53,214 bases of DNA, from assembly GCA_002311285.1 (NCBI GenBank), contig DBZU01000072.1, forward strand, positions 41,535 through 94,748, written 5' to 3'. The notes under the pieces are model-generated. The model did no database searches. It saw only the letters and a program-made list of their open reading frames with translations, and had not been told where the DNA came from. Source of the stretch: Dehalococcoidia bacterium UBA1152. GTDB lineage: Bacteria; Chloroflexota; Dehalococcoidia; Lucifugimonadales; UBA2962. This document shows positions 43,865 through 52,964 of this stretch, in pieces. The translations under genes and the position numbers were made by a program. Within the stretch, counting starts at the first letter, position 1; each line of letters opens with the position of its first letter.

Positions 43865-45532
43865 ATGACTAAAGTTTCGGGGTCACAATTAATCACCAGA
43901 TGCCTGTCCACTTTGGGCATTGATACAGTTTTTGCAGTTGCAGGTGACCACACTTTGCCATTAATGGATACTATGCACAACTCAGGTGTCAGATTTATTG
44001 ATACACGACACGAACAAGGTGCTGTAGACATGGCAAATGCTTGGGGCAGAATTAAACATAAACCGGGCATCTCCATGTTCACCACGCCGGGACACGCAAA
44101 TGCCATTCCAGGACTAGCTTTCGCGCATCAACTCGAATCACCAATAATAAATATAAGTGGTTGCGCTAGCCAAGATCGCCTAGGTCAATGGGCAGCACAA
44201 GAAATTGACCAGGTAGGAATGGCTAAACCAGTTACAAAAGATGCTTGGTTAATACAGGACGTTAGACGAATACCTGAATTTTTTTGGCGATCATATAAAT
44301 TAGCAATGACAGGCAGGCGTGGTCCGATTCATTTAACCATTCCTGTTGATGTACAAACAGCCAAAGTCGATATTTCATCTGTATGGCAATACGAACCACC
44401 AAATCATGCTACTGAGGACTTGGGACAATCAGCGCCTCAAAAGATACAAGATGCGATTGAAATCCTAAACTCAGCTTCCAGTCCTGTTGTCGTAGCCGGT
44501 AATGGGGCTTGGTCTCTGGAACAGGGTGATCTAGATGCATTTGCAGAAATAACGCGCATACCAATCTTAAATGAACAAGCTGCAAGAGGGGTTATCTCCG
44601 ACGAGCATCCGTATGGATTTGGCATATCAGATATAAGAGTTGTTGATGCAGCCAAACTGATATCAAAATCTGATGCAATTCTTCTTTTAGGAAAGAAGCT
44701 AGATTTTACTTTTGACTTCGGTGAACCGCCTTGCATAAGTAGTAATGCAAAAATCATTCAGGTTGATCCTGAACCGCTAATTATTGGACGAACACGTCGT
44801 GTTGACATTGGTATTTGTGGTAATGTCAAAGAAGTGGTTTCACAGTTAACTGAAGTAGCTAAACGTAACAAATGGAAACAAAGTGATTTAGTAGATGAAT
44901 TGGCAGCCACTCAGGACAAACAACAAAAGGATCTAGAAGGGATGACAGGAAATCAAAATGGTATTCATACAATGGATGTCCATCGAACTGCCAAAGACTT
45001 AGCTCCAAAAGACAATTGTCTTGTATTTGAAGGAGCAGATTTTGGTTTTTATGGAGCAGCATATTGGCCAGCGACAGCACAGGATAGGTGGTTTACAAAC
45101 GGAGTGATGGGTATGCTAGGATGGGCTATTCCTTTCGGCATCGGAGCTCAAGTAGCCCTACCCGAAGCAAAAGTAATAGTTTTTGCAGGAGACGGTTCTT
45201 TTGGCTTCAATGGAATGGAGCTGGATACTGCCGTACGCCAAAAAATTCCAGTAGTTATACTAATAGGCAATGATTCTGTATGGGGAATAGATTACCATCA
45301 ACAAAAGAAGTTTTTTGGACAATCTATAGCTACAGAATTGTTACCAAACACTAGATACGATTTGGTTGCAGAAGCACTCGGGGCACATGGCGAATTTGTC
45401 CAGACAATACCTGAACTAGGACCAGCACTTCAGCGCGCATATTCATCAAATAAGCCGTCAGTTGTAAACATACAGACAATGCCGTCGCCAAGCCCATTAA
45501 CAAAATGGATATTAGAAACAAAGCATTACTGA
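43865..45532 (+). CDS. Thiamine-diphosphate enzyme, acetolactate-synthase-like
   Basis: 555 residues. N-terminal catalytic glutamate in TRHEQGAVDMANAWGR; the C-terminal ThDP motif GDGSFGFNGMELDTAVRQK with N downstream in ILIGNDSVWG. Central domain contains SASSPVVVAGNGAW. The family includes IlvB, oxalyl-CoA decarboxylase and benzoylformate decarboxylase. No ilvN is adjacent and the substrate-site residues of anabolic ALS are not obvious, so a catabolic 2-oxo-acid decarboxylase or lyase is at least as likely. Last gene of the etf run. Confidence 0.8.
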   Translation: MTKVSGSQLITRCLSTLGIDTVFAVAGDHTLPLMDTMHNSGVRFIDTRHEQGAVDMANAWGRIKHKPGISMFTTPGHANAIPGLAFAHQLESPIINISGCASQDRLGQWAAQEIDQVGMAKPVTKDAWLIQDVRRIPEFFWRSYKLAMTGRRGPIHLTIPVDVQTAKVDISSVWQYEPPNHATEDLGQSAPQKIQDAIEILNSASSPVVVAGNGAWSLEQGDLDAFAEITRIPILNEQAARGVISDEHPYGFGISDIRVVDAAKLISKSDAILLLGKKLDFTFDFGEPPCISSNAKIIQVDPEPLIIGRTRRVDIGICGNVKEVVSQLTEVAKRNKWKQSDLVDELAATQDKQQKDLEGMTGNQNGIHTMDVHRTAKDLAPKDNCLVFEGADFGFYGAAYWPATAQDRWFTNGVMGMLGWAIPFGIGAQVALPEAKVIVFAGDGSFGFNGMELDTAVRQKIPVVILIGNDSVWGIDYHQQKKFFGQSIATELLPNTRYDLVAEALGAHGEFVQTIPELGPALQRAYSSNKPSVVNIQTMPSPSPLTKWILETKHY

Positions 45533-45551
45533 AAATCTATCTAAGCCCCAC

Positions 45552-45572
45552 GTTTAGTTAAATTGTCTAAAC
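45552..45572. terminator. Weak hairpin at the convergent TPP-enzyme / dnaK junction
   Basis: GTTTAG and CTAAAC pair around a 9-base loop, overlapping the dnaK stop codon. The stem is short and AT-rich, so only a tentative terminator. Confidence 0.3.
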
Positions 45573-47489
45573 TTCCTTAAAATCACCCTCAATCGTATCA
45601 TCTTTAGATTTGTTTTCAGAGTCACTGTCATCGGTCGATTGTTCTTGATCATCTGTTACACCAGTATCACTGGGACCTGTAGCCTGGTTAGCATATACAG
45701 CTTGTCCAACTTCTTGAATTATAGACTGTAATTCTGTCAACGACACATTGAGTTCACCGGAATCATCAGCTTGTAATGCGCTTCTGACGGAACTAACAGC
45801 ATCTTCAACTTTTGTTTTTTGTTCATCAGTTACAATTTCAGGGTTGTCTTTAATCATTTTCTCAGCTGAATAAGCTGTATTTTCGGCTTCATTACGCAGT
45901 TCCACATCTTTGCGTCGACGCTCATCTTCTTCCGCATTCTCTTCAGCTTCTTTAACCATCTGTTCGATTTCGGATTCATCTAAGCCAGAACTAGCTGTAA
46001 TTGTGATTTTTTGCTCTTTCCCTGTGCCTTTATCTTTAGCAGAAACATTTAGTATTCCATTAGCGTCTAAATCAAAAGTGACTTCAACTTGTGGCGTGCC
46101 ACGCGGAGCAGAAAGAATACCATCCAGCATAAAGCGGCCAATTGTTTTATTTTCTGGAGCCATTGGGCGTTCGCCCTGTAGAACATGTACTTCTACGCTT
46201 GTTTGTCCATCAGCCGCCGTAGTGAAAATTTCACTTTTTGCAGTCGGTATTGTTGTGTTCCTAGGTATTAAAGCTGTGGTTACGCCGCCCATAGTTTCTA
46301 TCCCTAAAGTTAAAGGAGTAACATCAAGTAGCAATAAATCTTGAACTTCTCCCTGGAGAACACCAGCCTGTAAAGCTGCCCCCACTGCTACAACCTCATC
46401 TGGATTAACTCCCTGGTGAGGTTCTTTATTAAATAAACCTAAAACTGCTTTCTGCACAGCAGGCATCCGCGTCATGCCTCCAACTAGTATCACTTCATTA
46501 ATATCAGACGTTTTTACACTTGAATCTTTTAGGGCTTTTTTGCATGGGTCAATTGTTTTTTGAACTAAATCGTTTACAAGGTTTTCAAGAGTCGCCTTTG
46601 TTAGTGTCATAACCAAGTGTTTAGGCCCAGAAGAGTCAGCAGTTACAAACGGCAAATTTATTTCTGTTTGAGTCAAAGTTGAAAGTTCAATTTTTGCCCG
46701 CTCTGCCGCCTCTCTTAACCTTTGGAGTGCCATTCGATCTTCTCTTAAGTCAATTCCATCCGATTTTTTAAACTCATCTGCAATCCATGCTATGATCCGT
46801 TGATCAAAATCGTCCCCACCAAGGTGAGTATCTCCATTCGTAGCCTTTACTTCAACCACACCATCAGCCATTTGCAATATGGTAATATCAAATGTTCCTC
46901 CGCCTAAATCATAAACCGCTATAGTTCCATCTTTAGACTCATCAAATCCATAAGCCACTGCTGCAGCAGTGGGTTCATTTATAATGCGCAATACTTCTAA
47001 TCCAGCAATTCTTCCAGCATCCTTAGTTGCATTACGCTGACTATCATCAAAGTAAGCTGGTACTGTAATCACTGCTTGGGTTATTTTTTCACCTATCTTA
47101 GCTTCAGCATCCGTCTTCATTTTTTGAAGAGTCATTGCTGCTATTTCCGGCGGTGCATACGATTTTCCCGCCATATTGACTCTAACTCCTCCATTAGATC
47201 CAGATACAACTTCATATGGGACCAAAGCAATATCATTTTTTATAGCTTTGTCTTCATAATGCATCCCCATGAATCTTTTCACAGAAAAAACAGTATTCTC
47301 TGGATTGGTAACTGCCTGTCTGCGTGCCGTCAAACCTACATATCTTTCGCCGGATTTGGGGTTGATAGCAACAACAGATGGAGTTGTACGACCTCCTTCA
47401 GAATTTTCCAGAACTTTTGGTTCTCCGGTTTCTATAACCGCCATACACGAATTAGTAGTGCCTAAATCGATTCCTAATACTTTTGACAT
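45567..47489 (-). CDS. dnaK: Chaperone protein DnaK (Hsp70)
   Basis: 640 residues, canonical. ATPase motifs GIDLGTTNSCMAV, YDLGGGTFDIT and VGGMTRMPAVQ; substrate-binding domain with LLLDVTPLTLGIETMGG, then a C-terminal helical lid and an acidic tail. Transcribed after grpE with a 70-base gap. The order hspR-grpE-dnaK with no dnaJ is unusual; in actinobacteria the order is dnaK-grpE-dnaJ-hspR. Confidence 0.98.
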   Translation of the reverse strand: MSKVLGIDLGTTNSCMAVIETGEPKVLENSEGGRTTPSVVAINPKSGERYVGLTARRQAVTNPENTVFSVKRFMGMHYEDKAIKNDIALVPYEVVSGSNGGVRVNMAGKSYAPPEIAAMTLQKMKTDAEAKIGEKITQAVITVPAYFDDSQRNATKDAGRIAGLEVLRIINEPTAAAVAYGFDESKDGTIAVYDLGGGTFDITILQMADGVVEVKATNGDTHLGGDDFDQRIIAWIADEFKKSDGIDLREDRMALQRLREAAERAKIELSTLTQTEINLPFVTADSSGPKHLVMTLTKATLENLVNDLVQKTIDPCKKALKDSSVKTSDINEVILVGGMTRMPAVQKAVLGLFNKEPHQGVNPDEVVAVGAALQAGVLQGEVQDLLLLDVTPLTLGIETMGGVTTALIPRNTTIPTAKSEIFTTAADGQTSVEVHVLQGERPMAPENKTIGRFMLDGILSAPRGTPQVEVTFDLDANGILNVSAKDKGTGKEQKITITASSGLDESEIEQMVKEAEENAEEDERRRKDVELRNEAENTAYSAEKMIKDNPEIVTDEQKTKVEDAVSSVRSALQADDSGELNVSLTELQSIIQEVGQAVYANQATGPSDTGVTDDQEQSTDDSDSENKSKDDTIEGDFKEV

Positions 47490-47559
47490 GTTTCCCCCGT
47501 AAATACGTGTAATACTCTTTTGTTCTAAAAGTTGTAATTATTTATCAATAACCTAACAA

Positions 47560-48099
47560 TCAAGTGGATTTCGACACAGTGACTTGCGCAGCACGTAAAA
47601 CTCTACCGTTCAGCTTATACCCTTGTCTAACAACTGAGAGAACACGTCCTGGATCTTGATCTTCTACTGCTTCAAAAAGAATTGCTTCATGTTCTGCTGG
47701 TTCAAACGGTTTACCCAGAGCGTCTATTTGACTTAAACCTTCAGTAGTCAAAAAGTTATCAATATTCCGTTTAACTAAATCTAAACCATCTCTCCAACCA
47801 GGCGCGACAGCATCATCTGGAATAACATCCATAGCACGATTAAAATCATCCAATATATTTAGTATCTTCATGATCAACTGAGTTTGGCCATACTTTCTAA
47901 TATCATCTCTTTCTTGCAAAGATCTCTTTTTTAGGTTTTCCAGTTCTGCTGCTGTCCTTTGAGCCAAATCTTTGTACTTCTCTGTTTCTTTTAAGGCTAT
48001 CTCAAGTTCATCCATCTGCTCAGGAGGTGATTTCTCAGAAGGAGTGTCTCGTTGTTCTTTGTTTTGTGTTTGACTTAATTCGTCCTTATCTTCAACCAT
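47560..48099 (-). CDS. grpE: Nucleotide exchange factor GrpE
   Basis: 179 residues: acidic, coiled N-terminal half (ETEKYKDLAQRTAAELENLKKR), then the beta-domain with DGLDLVKRNIDNFLTTEGL and ILSVVRQGYKL-like VVRQGYKLNGRVLRAA. Exchanges ADP for ATP on DnaK. 22 bases after hspR. Confidence 0.95.
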   Translation of the reverse strand: MVEDKDELSQTQNKEQRDTPSEKSPPEQMDELEIALKETEKYKDLAQRTAAELENLKKRSLQERDDIRKYGQTQLIMKILNILDDFNRAMDVIPDDAVAPGWRDGLDLVKRNIDNFLTTEGLSQIDALGKPFEPAEHEAILFEAVEDQDPGRVLSVVRQGYKLNGRVLRAAQVTVSKST

Positions 48100-48121
48100 T
48101 CTTTATGTTATCTCTCTAAAT

Positions 48122-48496
48122 TTAGTGTTCATGAGCCGTCATACCCAACAAATCAAACATTTCATTTAGGCTTAAATCCAAGGCTCTTTGTAAACTTTTA
48201 CCTTCCAAAGATTCAGAATAAAGCCGTAACTTAAGTAAACGGTTAAATATCCCTAGCACTAATTCAACTCCAGCAAGATTTAAACCTAAGTCGTTAACTA
48301 AATACTTGATTAACCGCAAACGCGCCATGTCCTCTTCGGAATACAAACGGAGCATACCTCCGGTTCTGAAAGGAGATATTAGCCCAACTCTTTCATACTT
48401 CCTCAAAGTCTGGGGATGCATCTCTAAAAGCCGAGCTGCTACACTGATTATGTATACACCGTCACCACTGGCTCTGTATTCAATTCTTCTATTCAT
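48122..48496 (-). CDS. hspR: MerR-family heat-shock repressor, HspR-like
   Basis: 124 residues. N-terminal winged helix-turn-helix YIISVAARLLEMHPQTLRKYE, then VGLISPFRTGGMLRLYSEEDMARLRLI, the HspR/MerR pattern; the short C-terminus lacks the metal/effector domains of other MerR regulators. HspR in actinobacteria binds HAIR inverted repeats and uses DnaK as corepressor. First gene of the operon, 110 bases from a promoter overlapped by a perfect palindrome. Confidence 0.85.
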   Translation of the reverse strand: MNRRIEYRASGDGVYIISVAARLLEMHPQTLRKYERVGLISPFRTGGMLRLYSEEDMARLRLIKYLVNDLGLNLAGVELVLGIFNRLLKLRLYSESLEGKSLQRALDLSLNEMFDLLGMTAHEH

Positions 48497-48612
48497 TACT
48501 AATATTCTATTTCTGAAACATTAATACAAACAATATCAAGAGTAGATGCTAACTATACTTTCTAACTAACGTTGTAATGAGTTAATTGACAAATCTAATC
48601 CTAACAACTTAT

Positions 48613-48641
48613 ATTATATTAGTTGATACGCATCGTATCAA
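48613..48641 (-). promoter_or_regulatory. Promoter of hspR-grpE-dnaK, TTGATA-N17-TATAAT
   Basis: On the minus strand TTGATA (48641-48636), 17 bases, then a consensus TATAAT (48618-48613). Transcription start near 48606, about 110 bases before hspR. A further TTGACA lies upstream at 48652-48647 but is poorly spaced. The operator palindrome overlaps the -35 box and the spacer. Confidence 0.75.
48623..48641. promoter_or_regulatory. Perfect palindrome TTGATACG-CAT-CGTATCAA, candidate operator
   Basis: Two 8-base arms with a 3-base centre, perfectly symmetric. It covers the -35 box and part of the spacer of the hspR promoter, a position that blocks RNA polymerase when occupied. It differs from the HAIR consensus (CTTGAGT, 7 bases, ACTCAAG) and from CIRCE. 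No other copy was noticed in the window. Binding by HspR is inference. Confidence 0.65.
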
Positions 48642-48860
48642 TACCTTGTCAAAATAATTAGGTTTGTTAATTAATTATTTCAAGGGATTACACGAAAAAA
48701 TTTAGAGTAGATAGAGCATGGTTAACTTTAATGGAAATGCTGAAGTGCTCTAGTATTCGAAATTCAAATATTAATCATCACAATATATTACTTTACACAA
48801 TGTTATAAGCAGTGCAAAATAACAAACTTAGATTAGTGATAATAAAGAAAGAAGATCGTA

Positions 48861-49034
48861 ATGTTAAAGTTCAAGGGATGCCCCAGATGCAAAGGGGATA
48901 TTAATAAAAATTCAGACATATATGGAGCATACTTAGAATGCCTCCAATGCGGTCATATGATTTATTTGGCAAATCGATCAAAAAGAATTCTAAAATCACG
49001 TCAGGATTCTACCAACAAAACTGCCGCTGCTTAA
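48861..49034 (+). CDS. 57-residue zinc-ribbon protein
   Basis: Short gene: CPRC (residues 7-10) and CLQCGH (27-32) form a single zinc ribbon with about 16 residues between; the C-terminus is basic and ends in KTAAA. AGAAAGAAG upstream of the ATG is a reasonable ribosome-binding site. Stop lies one base from the stop of the convergent sulfite-oxidase-family gene. Function unknown; resembles small ribbon proteins common in this kind of genome. Confidence 0.6.
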   Translation: MLKFKGCPRCKGDINKNSDIYGAYLECLQCGHMIYLANRSKRILKSRQDSTNKTAAA

Positions 49035-49035
49035 T

Positions 49036-49647
49036 TTAGCTTTCCTTGAATCTTTGTTCTTTCCATGGGTCTCCATCCATGTGATATCCTCTCGATTCCC
49101 AGAATCCTGCTCGGTTATCTGACATAAATTCAATACCGTTAACCCATTTAGCACTCTTCCATGAATATCTTTTAGGAACAACTAACCTTAATGGACCTCC
49201 ATGTTCAGATGACAGTTCTTGTTTATCATGCTTATATGCAAGAATGACATCATCATCTATCATCACGTCCAGCGGCAGATTCGTCGTATAACCGCCGTAA
49301 CAGTGAATCATTATATATTTAACATCGTCGTGCAGGGCAACTAAATCTTTAACTGATTTAAACTGAACTCCTTGCCAAACATTAATTAGACGGCTCCACT
49401 GAGTTACACAATGAAAACCTGCTTTAATTTTAACTTGTGGAAGATTCATCAAATCATGCCAATTCAAGCTAATCTCGTTCTCAATCAAACCAAAAACTTG
49501 GATTTTCAAATTCTCTTTATCAATGTTCGGTATTTTGCCAAACGTTAAGACTGGAAACTTATCAGTCACGAATTGTCCTGGTGGCACATCATGATTATCA
49601 TTCCATCTTGGGCTATATTGTTTAATTTTTCTAAGTTTTTTTTGCAT
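49036..49647 (-). CDS. Sulfite-oxidase-family molybdopterin protein (COG2041)
   Basis: 203 residues, the whole being the molybdenum cofactor domain. Cys80 in AGFHCVTQWS is the expected Mo ligand; HGGPLRLVVPKRYSWKSAKWVNGI is the family C-terminal motif. There is no signal peptide, heme or dimerisation domain, so it is a cytoplasmic YedY/SorA-like minimal form of unknown substrate. Not cotranscribed with xdhC/mocA genes but lies near them. Confidence 0.8.
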   Translation of the reverse strand: MQKKLRKIKQYSPRWNDNHDVPPGQFVTDKFPVLTFGKIPNIDKENLKIQVFGLIENEISLNWHDLMNLPQVKIKAGFHCVTQWSRLINVWQGVQFKSVKDLVALHDDVKYIMIHCYGGYTTNLPLDVMIDDDVILAYKHDKQELSSEHGGPLRLVVPKRYSWKSAKWVNGIEFMSDNRAGFWESRGYHMDGDPWKEQRFKES

Positions 49648-49732
49648 TTGTTTTATTCTTAAAATAGGATTTCATCAAAGTATAACTCTGCTTTGCAAAT
49701 TCGTATCGTCAGACGAATGTTAAAATTTTACT

Positions 49733-51037
49733 ATGGTTCACAATGCAAAACTTTTGATAACTAAAGAAAGCTTTGAAATAACTGTTCTTGATAACGGATT
49801 ACGTGTGATCACATGTGAAATGCCCGAAGTTCAATCTGCTTCAATTAACCTGATTGTTGGTGTTGGATCACGTCATGAAACTGACCAGTACGCAGGTGTA
49901 TCACATTTTTTAGAACACATTTTTTTTAAAGGAACAAATAAACGTCCAACCCCTAAATTGATCAGTGGAGCTATTGAAGGAGTAGGCGGAGTTATCAATG
50001 CAGAAACTGAGCAGGAATTAACAAATTACTGGTGTAAAGTACCTGCTAATTATGTGTATGACGCCATTGATTTGTTACTAGACATGATTAGAAATTCATT
50101 AATCAATGAAAATGAGATCGATAAAGAACGTGCAGTTATATTAGATGAACTCGCAATGACTCACGACCTTCCGGAATACCAAGTCGATACGTTGATCGAT
50201 GGTATGTTGTGGCCAGGCCATCCATTAAGTAGAGATATCGGGGGAACGAAAGAAACTGTATTTAATATTAATCGAGAAATATTAAAAGAACACATTGAAA
50301 AATATTATAGTCCTTTGAACACAGTAATCAGCGTGGCAGGAAATATTAATCATCAACAAATTGTAAGTCAAATAGAATTATTGACTTCTAATTGGGTTGG
50401 TGATTCGCCGCCTGATTACCTTTCCTATTCGAATCATCAAGACGCCCCTAAGTCTAAGATTAAATTCAGAAGTACTGAACAAGCTTATTTATCCATAGCA
50501 TTCCCTGCTATATCAATTTTCCATGATGATAGAGATGCTTTAGGACTTTTAAATGTTGCTATTGGTGAAGGGATGAGTAGCAGATTATTCATAGAGCTCC
50601 GAGAAAACCAAGGCCTCGCTTACGATATTCACTCATCTTTAGTGTACTTCAAGGATTGTGGTGCATTTACAGTCAAGGCAGGAGTTGAACCTAAACGAAT
50701 TTACGATGCTACACAGTTGATAATGGAACAGTTAGAAGATATAAAAAACGCCATTGAGTTTGAGGAATTTAGTAAGGCAAAACAGATGGCAGCAGGACGT
50801 TTAATACTCCTAATGGAAGATAGCAGGGCTGTATCTAACTGGTTTGGTATCCAAGAAATACTATTAAATGAGATAATTGACCCAGCAACAGCAATATTTA
50901 AGTTAAACTCTCTTGACCCTGACGATGTAAATAGAGTTTCAAAAACTGTACTTGAATTTGTTAATCTCAATATAGCTGTTGTGGGTCCATGCAGAGGATC
51001 GAAACGACTTGGACAACTTATTACTGAATGGATTTAA
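49733..51037 (+). CDS. M16-family zinc metallopeptidase
   Basis: 434 residues, covering both halves of an M16 subunit. Inverted zinc motif HFLEH (His58, Glu61, His62) and a downstream Glu (about residue 139) complete the site; LRENQGLAYDIHSSL in the second half carries the substrate-binding Arg/Tyr region. A single active chain, so probably a homodimer such as YmxG/PqqL-type processing protease. Confidence 0.88.
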   Translation: MVHNAKLLITKESFEITVLDNGLRVITCEMPEVQSASINLIVGVGSRHETDQYAGVSHFLEHIFFKGTNKRPTPKLISGAIEGVGGVINAETEQELTNYWCKVPANYVYDAIDLLLDMIRNSLINENEIDKERAVILDELAMTHDLPEYQVDTLIDGMLWPGHPLSRDIGGTKETVFNINREILKEHIEKYYSPLNTVISVAGNINHQQIVSQIELLTSNWVGDSPPDYLSYSNHQDAPKSKIKFRSTEQAYLSIAFPAISIFHDDRDALGLLNVAIGEGMSSRLFIELRENQGLAYDIHSSLVYFKDCGAFTVKAGVEPKRIYDATQLIMEQLEDIKNAIEFEEFSKAKQMAAGRLILLMEDSRAVSNWFGIQEILLNEIIDPATAIFKLNSLDPDDVNRVSKTVLEFVNLNIAVVGPCRGSKRLGQLITEWI

Positions 51038-51120
51038 GTTAAATTAAATATGATTCATGTCAATCAAGTCATAAGATTATACTCAAAGAAAATAATAGCA
51101 AGTGTTTCGTGAGCAGGTAA

Positions 51121-52266
51121 ATGAAAGACGTATTTAAAGAAACAAAGAGATTGTTAAATGACCGACACAAGTTAGTCTTAGCTACTGTTGTGAGAACTAA
51201 AGGTTCTACTCCTCAAAAACCTGGAGCTAAATTATTAGTTAGAGAAGATGGAAGTGGTGTTGGAACTCTCGGAGGAGGCTGTGTAGAAGGAGATATATGG
51301 TTCGCTGCACAACAATTACTTAAAAATGTAGGCCCAACACAGTTCAGAGAGTATCAATTGAACGAAGATCTAGCGGCAGAAGAAGGTTTGGTTTGTGGCG
51401 GCACCATGTATTTTATGATTGATCCAATATACGAACCTGAAGAACTTTTGGGTTTTGCCCATGAAATAAATGGCGCGTACTCAGGTGAAAAACCGGTTGC
51501 TCTTGCGACACTAATTAGTAATCCTGGGGAAAGCATATTACCCCTTGGGTCTGGCATTGAGACTGGTCGAAAATTGTTTATTAGAGAAGACGGAACAACT
51601 ATCGGTAGCTTAGGTTCAAAATCTATAGATGCAGATGCAGTAGGTCGAGGCTCTCAGCTAATGATCCATGGCTCTAATGAATACGTTGTCACTGAAAATG
51701 GAACTGAATATTTTATAGAGGGATATACAAGCCCCCCCAAGTTAATTTTAGTTGGAGGAGGCCACGTGTCTAAAGCAATTTCATCTATGGCAGATAAACT
51801 AGGATTTCATGTTTATATAACGGACGATCGATCAGAGTTTGCAAACAACGAAAGATTTCCTGAAGCTAAAGAAACTATAGCTATGGAGCCTGCCCAAGCA
51901 TTGGATCAAATCCACATAACTAAAAATTCATTCATTGTGGTGGCAACTAGAGGACATAAATACGACAGTGATGCTCTTGCTGCCGCTGCCAAAACTTCGG
52001 CAAGTTATGTCGGGCTATTAGGATCCAAAAGGAAAATTATTCTTATTTATGAGGCTTTAGTTCGAATGGGATTACCAAAAGATCGAATAAAGGACTTGAG
52101 GGCACCAATTGGCCTTGATATAAATGCCAGAACTCCAGATGAAATAGCTATTAGTATTATGTCAGAAATACTAATGTTTCAATTGGGTGGTAGTGGGGCA
52201 AATATGAAACTCGAAGATAAATTGATTGAAAAGATATTTTCTAAGAATGCAGAAGTCTTAAATTAA
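51121..52266 (+). CDS. XdhC/CoxI-family molybdoenzyme maturation protein
   Basis: 381 residues. N-terminal XdhC_CoxI domain with VVRTKGSTPQKPGAKLLV and GLVCGGTMYFMIDP; C-terminal Rossmann domain LILVGGGHVSKAISSMADKLG with RGHKYDSDALAAAAKT and YVGLLGSKRK. Members sulfurate and insert Moco into xanthine-dehydrogenase-type enzymes. Followed after 47 bases by the MocA-like gene, which fits. Confidence 0.88.
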   Translation: MKDVFKETKRLLNDRHKLVLATVVRTKGSTPQKPGAKLLVREDGSGVGTLGGGCVEGDIWFAAQQLLKNVGPTQFREYQLNEDLAAEEGLVCGGTMYFMIDPIYEPEELLGFAHEINGAYSGEKPVALATLISNPGESILPLGSGIETGRKLFIREDGTTIGSLGSKSIDADAVGRGSQLMIHGSNEYVVTENGTEYFIEGYTSPPKLILVGGGHVSKAISSMADKLGFHVYITDDRSEFANNERFPEAKETIAMEPAQALDQIHITKNSFIVVATRGHKYDSDALAAAAKTSASYVGLLGSKRKIILIYEALVRMGLPKDRIKDLRAPIGLDINARTPDEIAISIMSEILMFQLGGSGANMKLEDKLIEKIFSKNAEVLN

Positions 52267-52313
52267 ACTGAGTTGTACACCATTAATTTTATTTTAGGTG
52301 AAGCCTGTCTCCT

Positions 52314-52964
52314 ATGCCAACGATATCAGCCATCTTAACAAGCGCAGGCGAATCAAAAAGAATGGGCACTCTTAAGCCTTTAATTAAATGGCCTGACTCC
52401 AATTTAGGCAGAGATGTATCATTAATCGAGTATCAAATTTCTCAACTAACAGATGCCGGAATTGATGAAATAGTAGTGGTGTTAGGTCACCAAGCAGATA
52501 AGATAAGCAGTTATGTAAAAGGTAACAAAGTAAGTTATGTAATTAACAGTGAATATCGAAAAGGCAAATCTGGCTCTATAAAAAGGGGGTTGGAGTTCGT
52601 TGATGATAATAGTGCAGCAATACTGTTGATGGCAATAGATCAACCCAGACCATCATCCATAATCTCAAAGGTGATCAAATCACACTCGTTTAAACAAACA
52701 AACATTACGTCCCCAACTTATCGTGGCCGAGGCGGTCATCCCATAATATTCTCTGCAGATCTAAAAACGGAACTAATGTTGATTACTGAAAATAAACAGG
52801 GCATTAGGGATGTAATTTCTCGTAATCACAAATTTGTGAAGAGAATAGAAATAGATACTGATGAAATTCGATTAGATCTAAACACCCCAGAAGAATACAA
52901 TAAAGCCTATAGAAACGCTTGGAAAAAAATCAATTCTAAGAGAATTATTAATGACAAATATTAA
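52314..52964 (+). CDS. MocA/MobA-like molybdenum-cofactor nucleotidyltransferase
   Basis: 216 residues. Nucleotide-binding ILTSAGESKRMGTLKPLIKW in place of the usual LAAGxSxRMG, then MAIDQPRP (metal-binding Asp) and RGRGGHPIIF, as in molybdopterin cytidylyl/guanylyltransferases. Probably makes MCD for an XdhC-dependent enzyme. Overlaps the next gene by 14 bases. Confidence 0.8.
   Translation: MPTISAILTSAGESKRMGTLKPLIKWPDSNLGRDVSLIEYQISQLTDAGIDEIVVVLGHQADKISSYVKGNKVSYVINSEYRKGKSGSIKRGLEFVDDNSAAILLMAIDQPRPSSIISKVIKSHSFKQTNITSPTYRGRGGHPIIFSADLKTELMLITENKQGIRDVISRNHKFVKRIEIDTDEIRLDLNTPEEYNKAYRNAWKKINSKRIINDKY

Larger units (their letters stand above)
48497..48860. other. Divergent intergenic region upstream of hspR
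   Basis: 364 bases. Holds the hspR promoter and palindrome. The remainder, toward the zinc-ribbon gene, is AT-rich with no clear promoter or RNA gene. Confidence 0.5.

Noticed and set aside
43865..45532. Anabolic acetolactate synthase (ilvB)
   Set aside because: No regulatory subunit or ilvC nearby and it sits in a catabolic-looking operon; a related lyase or decarboxylase is as likely.
48497..48860. HAIR or CIRCE element upstream of hspR
   Set aside because: Neither CTTGAGT-N7-ACTCAAG nor TTAGCACTC-N9-GAGTGCTAA occurs; the palindrome found is a different sequence.
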